The notes beneath the pieces are model-generated. The model worked only from the letters and a program-made list of their open reading frames with translations, was not told the DNA's origin and made no database searches. Of a stretch of 64,000 nt of DNA, positions 37,646 through 46,382 are shown in pieces (positions within the stretch are counted from its first letter, which is position 1; every line of letters begins with the position of its first letter). The translations under genes and the position numbers were made by a program. The stretch comes from Flagellimonas zhangzhouensis. GTDB lineage: Bacteria > Bacteroidota > Bacteroidia > Flavobacteriales > Flavobacteriaceae. Location of the stretch: the NCBI RefSeq assembly GCF_900102925.1, contig NZ_FNKI01000001.1, positions 372,001 through 436,000 on the forward strand. Reading direction: 5' to 3'.

Positions 37646-37735
37646 ATGGAAAATTATATTATCGTTTTGGGAATGTACTTGATGTTAATGTTATTCTTCA
37701 AGATATTTTTCTCCGTTTCATCAAAAGGTGAATAA
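37646..37735 (+). CDS. Possible 29-residue single-helix membrane peptide
   Basis: ATG at 37646 opens a 29-codon frame ending TAA at 37733-37735. The peptide is MENYIIVLGMYLMLMLFF followed by KIFFSVSSKGE: one hydrophobic helix of about 20 residues, then a short polar tail with Lys residues that would sit in the cytoplasm. This is the shape of small membrane proteins such as KdpF or CcoS, but no partner gene is next to it and I do not recognise the family. It lies in an otherwise empty 487-base gap, 41 bases before the 5-formyl-THF cyclo-ligase gene, and a tandem direct repeat stands upstream. A chance frame of this length is quite possible. Confidence 0.4.
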   Translation: MENYIIVLGMYLMLMLFFKIFFSVSSKGE

Positions 37736-37776
37736 ATAAAAATACCCAAAACAACCCCAAATTCTTCAACAGTAAG

Positions 37777-38340
37777 ATGTTGAAACATGAATTAAGAAAA
37801 AAATACAAAAATCTAAGATTGGAACTGAATGAGTCCAAAATCTCGGATTTAAGTTTGATTTTAGCCAATCAAGCACTGCAAATCCCAATATGGGATTTTT
37901 TTTATTTTCATATTTTTCTCAGCATCGAAGAACAAAAAGAAATTGACACGCTTCCGCTAATCACACTTCTTCAAGGAAAAGATAAAAATGTTGTTGTTCC
38001 CAAAGTGAGAGGGGTAAATAGTATGGAAAATTATTTGCTTACCGATAGCACTCCCTTTAAAAAAAATAAATGGGGAATCCCAGAACCCGTTGATGGCATT
38101 GTAATTCAAGAAGATAAAATTGATGTGGTTTTTATTCCCTTATTGGCTTTTGATGCAATGGGAAATCGCGTTGGCTACGGCAAAGGCTTCTACGATACCT
38201 TTCTTGGTAAGTGCAGAACAGAAACGGTTAAAATTGGATTGTCCTTTTTTAGTGCAGAGACCGAACCCATTTCGGATGTACACGAAAATGATGTGAAATT
38301 GGACTACTGCATTACCCCAGAAAAGGTTTATGCATTCTGA
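37777..38340 (+). CDS. 5-formyltetrahydrofolate cyclo-ligase
   Basis: This cytoplasmic enzyme uses ATP to convert 5-formyl-THF (folinate) back to 5,10-methenyl-THF. The family's N-terminal basic stretch LRKKYKNLRLELN is present, as are the middle VVPKVRGVNSMENYLL and the signature FIPLLAFDAMGNRVGYGKGFYDTFL (residues about 116-140), where GYGKGFYD binds phosphate. The 187-residue length is normal. It completes one-carbon folate recycling with fhs at 8.3 kb. Its 3' end overlaps the converging lspA gene by 13 bases, and the start follows the micro-ORF after 41 bases. No riboswitch is seen upstream. Confidence 0.95.
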   Translation: MLKHELRKKYKNLRLELNESKISDLSLILANQALQIPIWDFFYFHIFLSIEEQKEIDTLPLITLLQGKDKNVVVPKVRGVNSMENYLLTDSTPFKKNKWGIPEPVDGIVIQEDKIDVVFIPLLAFDAMGNRVGYGKGFYDTFLGKCRTETVKIGLSFFSAETEPISDVHENDVKLDYCITPEKVYAF

Positions 38341-38978
38341 TCTTCCAATTCCTCCTTTTTCTCAGCTGGTTTTGGGAACGCCTTTTTATTGAACACGATT
38401 AAAATACCCACACCCGTACTAATTGCAGTATCGGCAATATTAAATACTGGTTCAAAGAAACGGAATCGTTGACCACCAACTGAAGGAACCCATTCGGGCC
38501 ACGTGGTATCCACTAAAGGGAAATAAAGCATATCCACAACCTTTCCGTGAAATAAACTGCTATAGGACTCTTGAGCGAAAATTGTAGCTACCTGACCATT
38601 ACTGTGATCAAAAATAATTCCATAAAACACAGAGTCGATTATGTTCCCAACTGCTCCAGCAAAAATGAGGGAAACTGCCAAAACCAATGTTCTTGGGGAT
38701 TGCTTTTTAATAATGTCCCAAAGCCAATATCCAATTCCAAAAACAGCGAATATTCTAAAAATGGTAAGTACCAATTTTCCTGCAGATTCAGAAATAGGCA
38801 AAAGATCACTCAGTTTAGTTCCCCAAGCTGCCCCTTCATTCTCGATGAATAGAATTTTAAACCATCCCAACACATCATGAGATTCACCCAAAATAAAATT
38901 GGTCTTGATATATATTTTGCTGATCTGATCTACAAGTAGTAGCAGAACTATGATAATCAGGGACTTTTTTAAACTCAT
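38328..38978 (-). CDS. lspA: Lipoprotein signal peptidase (SPII)
   Basis: This inner-membrane aspartyl protease removes signal peptides from prolipoproteins, which are abundant in this window. Four membrane helices are visible. The conserved sites are present: the N-x-G-A-A-W turn in IENEGAAWG (near 47), the first catalytic Asp in GAVGNIIDSVFYG (near 114), and the second in FNIADTAISTG (near 184). An insertion of about 45 residues between the two Asp motifs (residues about 125-170) makes it 216 residues, longer than the E. coli protein (164), as is usual in Bacteroidota. It closes the ileS-dksA-like-39632-lspA run; ileS-lspA linkage is common in bacteria. Confidence 0.95.
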   Translation of the reverse strand: MSLKKSLIIIVLLLLVDQISKIYIKTNFILGESHDVLGWFKILFIENEGAAWGTKLSDLLPISESAGKLVLTIFRIFAVFGIGYWLWDIIKKQSPRTLVLAVSLIFAGAVGNIIDSVFYGIIFDHSNGQVATIFAQESYSSLFHGKVVDMLYFPLVDTTWPEWVPSVGGQRFRFFEPVFNIADTAISTGVGILIVFNKKAFPKPAEKKEELEDQNA

Positions 38979-39011
38979 ACTTTTAGTAAAAGGATTGCAA
39001 AAATATGGATA

Positions 39012-39632
39012 TTATTTTGTTTTCTTCAGGTAGATGTTTCCTTCTACCGACCTTAATATAAATTGATTATTCCCTTTGGGAATGGAATTGGATTCCACCT
39101 TTCCATAATTACTCTCGGCAATTATATCTCCGCTTGGAGCCGAAAGCGTAATATCGCCCTCTTGAGTGCTCACCTCCACACTTTCCGCAACATTTTCAAG
39201 GGCACACATACCATCGGCCAACGTAATGTTCAATTTATGGTAATTGCCTTGGGCATACACATTACTATTGGTGCCAAAAATCTGCACATTCTTGTATTCG
39301 GGAACTTGAACTTCCAGGGCAATGGAAACCACTTTGTGGGCACTTAATTTATCGTTAGGATTTACAAAAAGAGGTTGGAAATCTGCACTGACCATGGCTG
39401 TGGTACCGCTTTCCTCAATCGAAATCAATAAATCATCTGCATATTCGCCCTCCATACTTGCACTCACATGGAGTTCTTTGTCTTTGGAGGTCTTCACATC
39501 AATACGGTAACAATATTCCGCATCAATCTGTATGGTTTCAGTTCTAGGATCCAGAAAGGCCTTTTTCACCAATTTTTGCCCATGAAGATTCATGAACATA
39601 AGCAAGCTCATAAAAAAAAGAAAAGACCTCAT
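39012..39632 (-). CDS. Exported beta-helix-like protein (adhesin-type), unknown role
   Basis: This is a 206-residue protein with a signal peptide (MRSFLFFMSLLMFMNLHGQ). The mature part looks like the DUF4097/DUF2807 head-type right-handed beta-helix: short repeated strands such as NVQIFGTNSNVYAQGNYHKLNITLADG, then VEVSTQEGDITLSAPSGDI, then SNYGKVES and SVEGNIYLKK. I start at the ATG at 39632, which follows the upstream terminator hairpin; longer forms of the frame would read through that hairpin. It lies between a DksA-like gene and lspA, in the same direction. No catalytic residues are evident and I do not know its function. Confidence 0.75.
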   Translation of the reverse strand: MRSFLFFMSLLMFMNLHGQKLVKKAFLDPRTETIQIDAEYCYRIDVKTSKDKELHVSASMEGEYADDLLISIEESGTTAMVSADFQPLFVNPNDKLSAHKVVSIALEVQVPEYKNVQIFGTNSNVYAQGNYHKLNITLADGMCALENVAESVEVSTQEGDITLSAPSGDIIAESNYGKVESNSIPKGNNQFILRSVEGNIYLKKTK

Positions 39633-39635
39633 AAA

Positions 39636-39656
39636 GAAAAAACGCCCTCGGGCGTT
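39636..39656 (-). terminator. Short terminator after the DksA-like gene
   Basis: On the minus strand AACGCCC-GA-GGGCGTT (39656-39641) is a perfect 7-bp stem with a 2-base loop, followed by a U-rich run (39642-39636). It begins 5 bases after the DksA-like stop and ends just before the next start codon at 39632, so it probably attenuates rather than isolates lspA. Confidence 0.75.
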
Positions 39657-39660
39657 CTTG

Positions 39661-40044
39661 TTATTTCTGCATGTTCTTCGCCTCAATGCTCAATGTAGCA
39701 TGGGGAACCAATTTCAAACGCTCTTTATTAATGAGCTTTCCAGTCACTCTGCAAATGCCGTAAGTTTTGTTCTCAATACGCAACAAAGCATTCTTCAGGT
39801 CGCGAATAAACTTCTCTTGACGAATTGCCAATTGGGTATTGGCCTCTTTGCTCATTGTTTCGGAACCTTCTTCGAAAGCCTTAAAGGTAGGCGAAGTATC
39901 GTCCGTACCATTATTACCATCGTTCATATAGGAACTTTTTAAAAGCTCCAAATGCTGTTTGGCCTTCTCTATTTTTTCTTCTATTAGCGTTCTAAATTCC
40001 TCTAGGTCCTTATCGGAGTATCTAACTTTTAAATCTTCTGCCAT
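39661..40044 (-). CDS. TraR/DksA-like protein without a full zinc finger
   Basis: This is a 127-residue member of the DksA/TraR superfamily, which binds the RNA polymerase secondary channel. It has the N-terminal coiled coil (SDKDLEEFRTLIEEKIEKAKQHLELL, then IRQEKFIRDLKNALLRIENKTYG) and the C-terminal globular part CRVTGKLINKERLKLVPHATLSIEAK. The four zinc Cys of classical DksA are reduced to one: CxxT replaces the first CxxC and the last pair is absent (SIEAK). Such Cys-poor forms are typical of Bacteroidota. It starts 3 bases after the ileS stop, so ileS and this gene are co-transcribed. Its possible role in stringent control is inferred. Confidence 0.88.
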   Translation of the reverse strand: MAEDLKVRYSDKDLEEFRTLIEEKIEKAKQHLELLKSSYMNDGNNGTDDTSPTFKAFEEGSETMSKEANTQLAIRQEKFIRDLKNALLRIENKTYGICRVTGKLINKERLKLVPHATLSIEAKNMQK

Positions 40045-40047
40045 GGT

Positions 40048-43000
40048 CTAGTGCTTTTGAATAAACAGTTTGGTATTCACTTCATCAAAGGAGATGGCAA
40101 CGCCTTCCTCCAAATTTTCTTCTAGGTTAAGCTCGGCTGTAAGGGTTTCAGTTTTAATGTAATCCTCGTTGCTGGAAATGGCATTTTCCACAAAGCCGTC
40201 CTTCAATATTTTAATATCAATCTTATCGGTAACCTCAAATCCTGACTCCTTTCGGATGTTCTGGATTCGGTTTACAAGTTCCCTTGCAATTCCTTCTTTT
40301 CTCAAAGTTTCATCGATGGTTACATCCAATGCAACTGTTAAAGAACCAGAGCTGGCTACCAACCAACCTTCAATATCTTGAGAACTTATCTCTACATCGG
40401 TTAACTGTAAATTAACGGTTTTATTTTCCAATTGTAGCAATAATTCTCCTTCTCGTTCTATTTTTTGGATATCTTCTTGACCCAATTGCGCAACAGCACC
40501 AGCTATCGCTTTCATATCCTTACCAAATTTCGGGCCTAACACCTTAAAATTTGGTTTAATTTGTTTCACCAAGATTCCCGAAGCATCATCCAACAACTCA
40601 ATCTCCTTTACATTCACCTCGGATTTGATCAGGTTAGATACAGCTTCGATATCCAATTTCTGCTCTTCATCCAACACAGGAATCATAATTTTTTGCAAGG
40701 GTTGACGCACCTTTATTTTCTCCTTTTGACGGATGGAAAGTACCAAAGATGAAATTTTCTGAGCCAATTGCATCTTACGTTCCAGCTTTTTGTTCACCAT
40801 TGAAGCATCGTACACCGGAAATTCTGCCAAGTGGACGCTTTCAAATGATTCCTTTTGTGTGGTAGCCACCAAATCCTTGTACAAACGATCCATAAAGAAA
40901 GGAACGATCGGCGATGAAAGTTTCGCCACAGTCACCAAGCAAGTATATAAGGTTTGATAGGCCGAAATCTTATCCTGCTCATAATCGCCTTTCCAGAAAC
41001 GTCTTCTACTCAAACGCACATACCAGTTGCTCAAATTCTCTTGAACGTAATCGGATATCATTCGAGCGGCACGGGTAGCCTCATAATCTTCGTAAGCTTC
41101 ATCCACATTCTTGATCAACGTATGAAGTTCAGAAAGAATCCACTGATCAATTTCTGGTCTTTCTTCCAAAGGAATATCGGCTTCGGAATAGTCAAACTCA
41201 TCAATATTGGCATAAAGTGCCATAAAAGAGTAAGTGTTGTAAAGTGTTCCGAAGAACTTACGCTTTACCTCAACCACTCCTTCAATATCAAACTTAAGGT
41301 TGTCCCAGGGGTTGGCGTTGGAGATCATATACCAACGCGTGGCATCGGGTCCGTGCTCTGGCAATACCTCGAATGGATCTACGGCATTCCCCAGTCGCTT
41401 GGACATTTTCTTGCCTTCCTTATCCAAAACAAGTCCGTTGGAAACCACATTTTTATAGGCAATGCTATCAAAAACCATGGTGCCGATAGCGTGAAGCGTA
41501 TAGAACCAACCTCGAGTCTGGTCTACTCCCTCAGCAATAAAATTGGCAGGGAACGCAATACCGTCATCAATCAATTCCTTGTTTTCAAATGGGTAGTGCC
41601 ATTGTGCATAGGGCATGGATCCGCTATCAAACCAAACATCAATAAGATCCGATTCGCGTTTCATGGGTTGCCCTGATGGAGAAACCAAGGTAATTCCATC
41701 CACAATGTTTTTATGTAGGTCGATTTTATCGTAGTTGGCCTCACTCATGTCGCCCACCACAAAATCATCGAACACATCTTTATCCATCACTCCTACTTCC
41801 ACAGCTTTTGCCATTTCTGACTTTAACTCTTTCACAGAACCGATGATCTGTTCCTCTTTACCGTCTTCCGTTCTCCATATTGGCAAGGGAATACCCCAAT
41901 ATCTAGATCGAGAAAGGTTCCAATCGTTGGCATTTGCCAACCAGTTTCCGAAACGTCCCTCTCCCGTTGATTTTGGCTTCCAATTGATGGATTGGTTCAA
42001 CTCGAACATACGGTCCTTCACATCGGTTACCTTAATAAACCATGAATTCAATGGGTAATATAAAATCGGTTTATCTGTACGCCAGCAATTTGGATAACTG
42101 TGCACGTATTTTTCAACCTTAAAGGCCTTGTTTTCTTCTTTTAGTTTGATGGCAATCTCAACATCTACCGATTTCTCGGGTGCTTCTCCCTCATCGTAGT
42201 ATTCGTTCTTCACATACTTGCCACCAAACTCTTTAAGCTCAGGTCTAAACTTTCCTTGAAGATCCACCAACGGAACTGGATTATCATTTTCATCCAACAC
42301 CAACATTGGAGGCACTTCTGGAGTAGCCTGTTTTGCCACCAAGGCATCATCCGCACCAAAAGTTGGAGCCGTGTGCACGATTCCAGTACCATCTTCTGTG
42401 GTAACAAAATCCCCAGAAATTACTCGGAAAGCATTTTCAGGGTTTTCATACGGCTGAACATAATCAATCAATTGCTCGTACTGGATGCCTACCAAATCTT
42501 TTCCTAAAAAGCTATCTCCCACCAAAAATGGAATCTTTTTGTCTCCCTCTATAAAACTGGACAATTCCTCTTCGGTTTCAACCTTTGTAAACTTTCCAGA
42601 GAAATTATAATTCACCAAGTTTTTCGCCAAAACAACAATGATCGGCTCAAAGGTGTATTGATTAAATGTTTTTACCGTTACGTAATCGATTTTTGGCCCT
42701 ACCGTCAACGCTGTGTTTGATGGCAACGTCCAAGGTGTGGTCGTCCACGCCAAAAAGAATAGGTCGCCCTCAACATTCTTCAAGAAATCAGGAAGCGTTT
42801 CTTTCTTGGCCTTAAACTGTGCTGTAACCGTTGTATCAGTTACATCCTGATAAGTCCCAGGCTGGTTCAATTCGTGGGAACTTAAACCTGTGCCCGCTTT
42901 TGGTGAATACGGTTGAATGGTATAGCCTTTATATAAAAGTCCTTTGTCGTAAATCTGCTTGAGCAACCACCAAACAGATTCCATGTATTTGGGTTTGTAG

Positions 43001-43449
43001 GTGATGTATGGATCATCCATATCTACCCAATAGCCGACTTTTTCGGTCATCTCGTTCCAAACATCCGTATAACGCATTACCGCTTTTTTACAAGCTGCGT
43101 TGTACTCTTCCACCGAGATTTTTTTACCGATATCCTCTTTGGTGATTCCCAATTCCTTTTCCACACCGATCTCAACAGGTAAACCGTGGGTATCCCATCC
43201 AGCTTTTCTTTTCACCTGAAAACCTTTCATGGTTTTGTACCTCGGAAAAATATCCTTGATGGTACGTGCCATTACGTGGTGAATTCCAGGCATTCCGTTT
43301 GCAGAGGGTGGGCCTTCGTAAAACACATAGCTTTCTTTGCCCTCCCTTGTGGAAACACTCTTTTCAAATATTTGTTTGTCCTTCCAAAAAGCAAGAATCT
43401 CTTCAGATACTTTTGGTAAATCCAATCCCTTATATTCCGCAAACTTCAT
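40048..43449 (-). CDS. ileS: Isoleucyl-tRNA synthetase, long (eukaryote-like) type
   Basis: This class I enzyme charges tRNA-Ile and edits mischarged valine. It is 1133 residues long, against about 940 for the common bacterial type, and matches the long IleS2-like form used in Bacteroidota. The HIGH signature is the variant GIHH in PPSANGMPGIHHVMARTIKD (near 46-65); KMSKR appears in GKKMSKRLGNAVDP (near 690). The editing domain lies between (SNTALTVGPKIDY onwards), and the C-terminal anticodon-binding region ends without the zinc Cys cluster of short IleS. It heads the run ileS-dksA-like-beta-helix-lspA. IleS of this type is associated with natural mupirocin tolerance, which is family knowledge, not visible here. 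Confidence 0.97.
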   Translation of the reverse strand: MKFAEYKGLDLPKVSEEILAFWKDKQIFEKSVSTREGKESYVFYEGPPSANGMPGIHHVMARTIKDIFPRYKTMKGFQVKRKAGWDTHGLPVEIGVEKELGITKEDIGKKISVEEYNAACKKAVMRYTDVWNEMTEKVGYWVDMDDPYITYKPKYMESVWWLLKQIYDKGLLYKGYTIQPYSPKAGTGLSSHELNQPGTYQDVTDTTVTAQFKAKKETLPDFLKNVEGDLFFLAWTTTPWTLPSNTALTVGPKIDYVTVKTFNQYTFEPIIVVLAKNLVNYNFSGKFTKVETEEELSSFIEGDKKIPFLVGDSFLGKDLVGIQYEQLIDYVQPYENPENAFRVISGDFVTTEDGTGIVHTAPTFGADDALVAKQATPEVPPMLVLDENDNPVPLVDLQGKFRPELKEFGGKYVKNEYYDEGEAPEKSVDVEIAIKLKEENKAFKVEKYVHSYPNCWRTDKPILYYPLNSWFIKVTDVKDRMFELNQSINWKPKSTGEGRFGNWLANANDWNLSRSRYWGIPLPIWRTEDGKEEQIIGSVKELKSEMAKAVEVGVMDKDVFDDFVVGDMSEANYDKIDLHKNIVDGITLVSPSGQPMKRESDLIDVWFDSGSMPYAQWHYPFENKELIDDGIAFPANFIAEGVDQTRGWFYTLHAIGTMVFDSIAYKNVVSNGLVLDKEGKKMSKRLGNAVDPFEVLPEHGPDATRWYMISNANPWDNLKFDIEGVVEVKRKFFGTLYNTYSFMALYANIDEFDYSEADIPLEERPEIDQWILSELHTLIKNVDEAYEDYEATRAARMISDYVQENLSNWYVRLSRRRFWKGDYEQDKISAYQTLYTCLVTVAKLSSPIVPFFMDRLYKDLVATTQKESFESVHLAEFPVYDASMVNKKLERKMQLAQKISSLVLSIRQKEKIKVRQPLQKIMIPVLDEEQKLDIEAVSNLIKSEVNVKEIELLDDASGILVKQIKPNFKVLGPKFGKDMKAIAGAVAQLGQEDIQKIEREGELLLQLENKTVNLQLTDVEISSQDIEGWLVASSGSLTVALDVTIDETLRKEGIARELVNRIQNIRKESGFEVTDKIDIKILKDGFVENAISSNEDYIKTETLTAELNLEENLEEGVAISFDEVNTKLFIQKH

Positions 43450-43629
43450 AAACTGCTTCTTCTTCTCGAATTCAAGTTTGCAAAATTATAAATTTAGATG
43501 GAATTATAGGCTCCCTTTTCGCATTAGAATTCCCATAATTCCCTTAACCTAAATATGATAAATCCCAAATCACTGGTTAACTTTACTTTCTTTATCTTGA
43601 AATGATCATTAACTCAAATCACGCACACA

Positions 43630-43908
43630 ATGAAAAAATTACTTTTTATCGCTTTTGCCCTGCTGTTCACAGTGTCTATCAGCTCATGCAATGACAAGGA
43701 TGACAAGGCCAAAAAGGCCAAGGAAGAAATCAGTAAATCGCTGGAACATGCCAGTAAAGATTTGCAAGATGCAGCCGATGAAGCTGCAAAAGCTTTGAAA
43801 GAAGCAGGTGAGGACGCCAAGGAAGCTGGCGAAAAAGCATTGGATAGTCTTGAAAAAGCCGCAGAAGAAGCTAAAGAAACAGTAAAAAAGGCTATTGATA
43901 GTCTTTAA
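43630..43908 (+). CDS. Small helical lipoprotein, Ala/Lys/Glu-rich
   Basis: This is a 92-residue lipoprotein. The lipobox SISSC (Cys20) is followed by NDKDDKAKK, an acidic stretch like the surface-export signals of flavobacterial lipoproteins. From residue 27 the chain is one long amphipathic helix without Pro, built from imperfect repeats of about 11 residues (KEAGEDAKEAG, EKALDSLEKAA, EEAKETVKKAI). Such repeats are seen in apolipoprotein-like, LEA-like and Lpp-like proteins, but I do not recognise a family. It is a single-gene unit between ileS (divergent) and a TBDT (converging), with a bidirectional terminator 24 bases after the stop. Function unknown. Confidence 0.82.
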   Translation: MKKLLFIAFALLFTVSISSCNDKDDKAKKAKEEISKSLEHASKDLQDAADEAAKALKEAGEDAKEAGEKALDSLEKAAEEAKETVKKAIDSL

Positions 43909-43931
43909 TCAACAAAAAAATAAAAAAGAAG

Positions 43932-43951
43932 GCTCGGGTAATCCCGAGCCT
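43932..43951. terminator. Bidirectional intrinsic terminator
   Basis: GGCTCGGG-TAAT-CCCGAGCC is a perfect 8-bp stem with T-rich DNA after it on both strands. It separates the converging helical lipoprotein gene (+) and the TBDT gene (-, stop at 43961). Confidence 0.92.
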
Positions 43952-43960
43952 ATTGTTTTT

Positions 43961-46381
43961 TTAGAATACGTAGCCAACACCTAAAATAAGGTTTGTTCCT
44001 GGGGCCACAATCCCTGAAGAATACATTCGATAACGTTGGTTGGTCATATTTTCCAAACTTACCGAAGCTTTTAAGGCATTTGTAATTTGATATTGCGATC
44101 TAAAATTCAAGGTGTACCACGAAGGCGAATACGGGTTTCCATTGGCATCCTCGGCATACATATAGGTCTTACCTTGTTCAGAAAGTGATAAATCTTCGTT
44201 GCTCACCTCTCCGTTGTAATTCAAGAATACATCCGTTTTTAATTTTTGGTTTTGCCATATCAAATGCACATCACCAAACGTTGGGGCAGCATGTCGAGAT
44301 GGGCTATCCACGCCGTCATCATCCTCTTCCGTTCCTTCGGTAATGGTAAGGTTGGATGTTAGCGACCAATGCTCATCAAAATAGGCTTCCATTCCAAATT
44401 CAAAACCATACACATAGGCCCTTGCTGCATTCTGAATGGCCTGCACATTGCTCAACTCGCCATTGTATTCAATCTCGGTTTCTCCATTAAAGGCAAAATC
44501 GCGACGCACCAAAGCATCCACCAAATAGGTATAAAAAGCCGCTCCTTTTAAGGTCAAAAAATCGTTGAAATTTTTTCGCAATCCCAATTCTCCGTTGTAA
44601 GCGTACTCGGGCTCCAAATCGGTATTGGGAACCACTACAGAACCAGGTTCGGAATCAAAAATCTTTCCGATGTCATCAATGTTGGGTGCTCTAAATCCAG
44701 TTGAACCGTTCAAGGTCACTTGAAAATCGGACCAAGGAAACCAGCTAAACCCTAAACTTCCTGTTAATGCACCTGTGATGATGTCTGCTTCATCAAACGG
44801 AAAAGGGTAAAAAGTGGTGTCGAAAACGGCATCGACCCAAACTTGACTGTATCGAATTCCAGACAAAAGGGTAAAATTGGGTTTTAATTGATACTCCCCA
44901 TTCACATATCCAGCCAATGTTTGCCAAGTTGCTCCATCAGGATAACGGGATGCTGTTTCGGCAACTTCATCCGTTTCAATATCACGAACGCTACCATTGG
45001 AATGCACTTTGTTGAACACATATTCAGCGCCATAAAACAGATTTAGATTTCCGATTTTTTTATTGTCAAAATCGAGGTTAACCGAAAAAGCATCCACTTT
45101 TTCTTGGGTGGAGTACAATTCCACATCACCAAAACCTCTATCATGACGGCTTTCCTCAAAAAATTGGTAGGCAGTGGTCAGTTTTACGCCATCATAAAAC
45201 ATATTCTTGCCTTTTTTTGTAACCTGAAAATTCCCCATAAACCATTTTTGTGGGCCATAATACCATTCCGCAGAACGTAAACCGTCACCATCCCTGCTTG
45301 GGCGAATCAAACGGTCATACCTTGAATAGTCTGAGGTTTCTGAATAGTACAATCCTAAATCGTACTTCCAAATGTTATTGGGTTTATAGGTGAATTTTTG
45401 AAGAAAGTTGATTTGATCGTACCCTGTGGTCACTTGTTTCTTGGGATTGTCATTGGCAACCAACACATCTTGATCGTTCTCTCGAATCACATAATTGTTG
45501 CGCAAATAGGAGTCAGGACCATGTTCACCCATTCGTAAATCACCAAAATTATTGTAGGTGAAACTGGTGTACGAAGCCCATTTTTTCTGTCCAAAGTTAA
45601 AATCGACATGGGCCGTGTTTTCCGAATTGGCAGTGGCGAACCTATAATTCACATTGCCCGAAAAAGCCAAACTGTCCGTAAAAGATAAGTGTGGTTGTTG
45701 GGTATAAAAATTCATAACTCCACCAATGGCATCACTACCATAAATTACAGACCCAGGACCAAAAGTGATTTCTGTTTTCTTGATGGCGAAGGGATCAACT
45801 GAAATTACATTCTGAAGATTTCCTCCTCGAAATATGGCGTTGTTCATTCGCACACCATCAACAGATAAAAGAATTCGATTGGTGGCAAAACCCCTAATCA
45901 TAGGGCTACCTCCACCCAATTGACTTTTTTGAACGAAAACCGTTCCACTGTTCTGCAACAGATCTGCCGAAGTTTGCGGATTCGTAAAAGCTATGCTTTT
46001 GTCGTCCAAGGTTTCAATTTTCTGGGGAATGTGTTTTCGTTGTTGTTGCCACTTGGATACAGACATCACCACTTCCTGCAATTCTTCGGTACTCAAATGC
46101 AGATACACACGATTGCCTCTGCGATTGATCATCGTTTTAGTTGTCGTATACACATCAAAACTGATGTGCTTGAATGTAATTCTTTCATCTTCCGAAAATA
46201 GACTCAAATCTCCCTTACCATTGGAATCGGTAATGGTAGAACTAGACTGGTCCTTGTTGAAAATGGCAACATTATCAATCGGGATACCCGTATCGGCATC
46301 TAAAACGGTTACTTGTTGGGCATAAAAGGTTAGGTTGAAAAATAAAAGGAATAGGGTTAAAGTTGGTTTTAGGTTTTGCAT
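43961..46381 (-). CDS. TonB-dependent receptor, hemoglobin/heme-receptor-like
   Basis: This is an outer-membrane importer of 806 residues, from the ATG at 46381 (MQNLKPTLTLFLLFFNLTFYAQ signal). An N-terminal carboxypeptidase-like domain (about 23-95) is followed by an unusual basic link (SVSKWQQQRKHIPQK), a plug with VQKSQLGGGSPMIRGFATNRILL and VYGSDAIGG-type GSVIYGSDAIGGVMNFYT, and a barrel ending in LILGVGYVF. The plug pattern (GFATNRxLLSVDGVRMNNAI) resembles the hemoglobin/transferrin/lactoferrin receptor group, so heme or iron-protein uptake is possible but not proven. The ATG lies 1 base from the recO stop on the same strand, an unexpected pairing suggesting co-transcription by position only. 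Confidence 0.92.
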   Translation of the reverse strand: MQNLKPTLTLFLLFFNLTFYAQQVTVLDADTGIPIDNVAIFNKDQSSSTITDSNGKGDLSLFSEDERITFKHISFDVYTTTKTMINRRGNRVYLHLSTEELQEVVMSVSKWQQQRKHIPQKIETLDDKSIAFTNPQTSADLLQNSGTVFVQKSQLGGGSPMIRGFATNRILLSVDGVRMNNAIFRGGNLQNVISVDPFAIKKTEITFGPGSVIYGSDAIGGVMNFYTQQPHLSFTDSLAFSGNVNYRFATANSENTAHVDFNFGQKKWASYTSFTYNNFGDLRMGEHGPDSYLRNNYVIRENDQDVLVANDNPKKQVTTGYDQINFLQKFTYKPNNIWKYDLGLYYSETSDYSRYDRLIRPSRDGDGLRSAEWYYGPQKWFMGNFQVTKKGKNMFYDGVKLTTAYQFFEESRHDRGFGDVELYSTQEKVDAFSVNLDFDNKKIGNLNLFYGAEYVFNKVHSNGSVRDIETDEVAETASRYPDGATWQTLAGYVNGEYQLKPNFTLLSGIRYSQVWVDAVFDTTFYPFPFDEADIITGALTGSLGFSWFPWSDFQVTLNGSTGFRAPNIDDIGKIFDSEPGSVVVPNTDLEPEYAYNGELGLRKNFNDFLTLKGAAFYTYLVDALVRRDFAFNGETEIEYNGELSNVQAIQNAARAYVYGFEFGMEAYFDEHWSLTSNLTITEGTEEDDDGVDSPSRHAAPTFGDVHLIWQNQKLKTDVFLNYNGEVSNEDLSLSEQGKTYMYAEDANGNPYSPSWYTLNFRSQYQITNALKASVSLENMTNQRYRMYSSGIVAPGTNLILGVGYVF

Positions 46382-46382
46382 T

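Noticed and set aside
40954..41676. 240-codon plus-strand frame antisense to ileS
   Set aside because: ileS is intact with all motifs on the other strand; the antisense frame has no domain and follows from codon composition.
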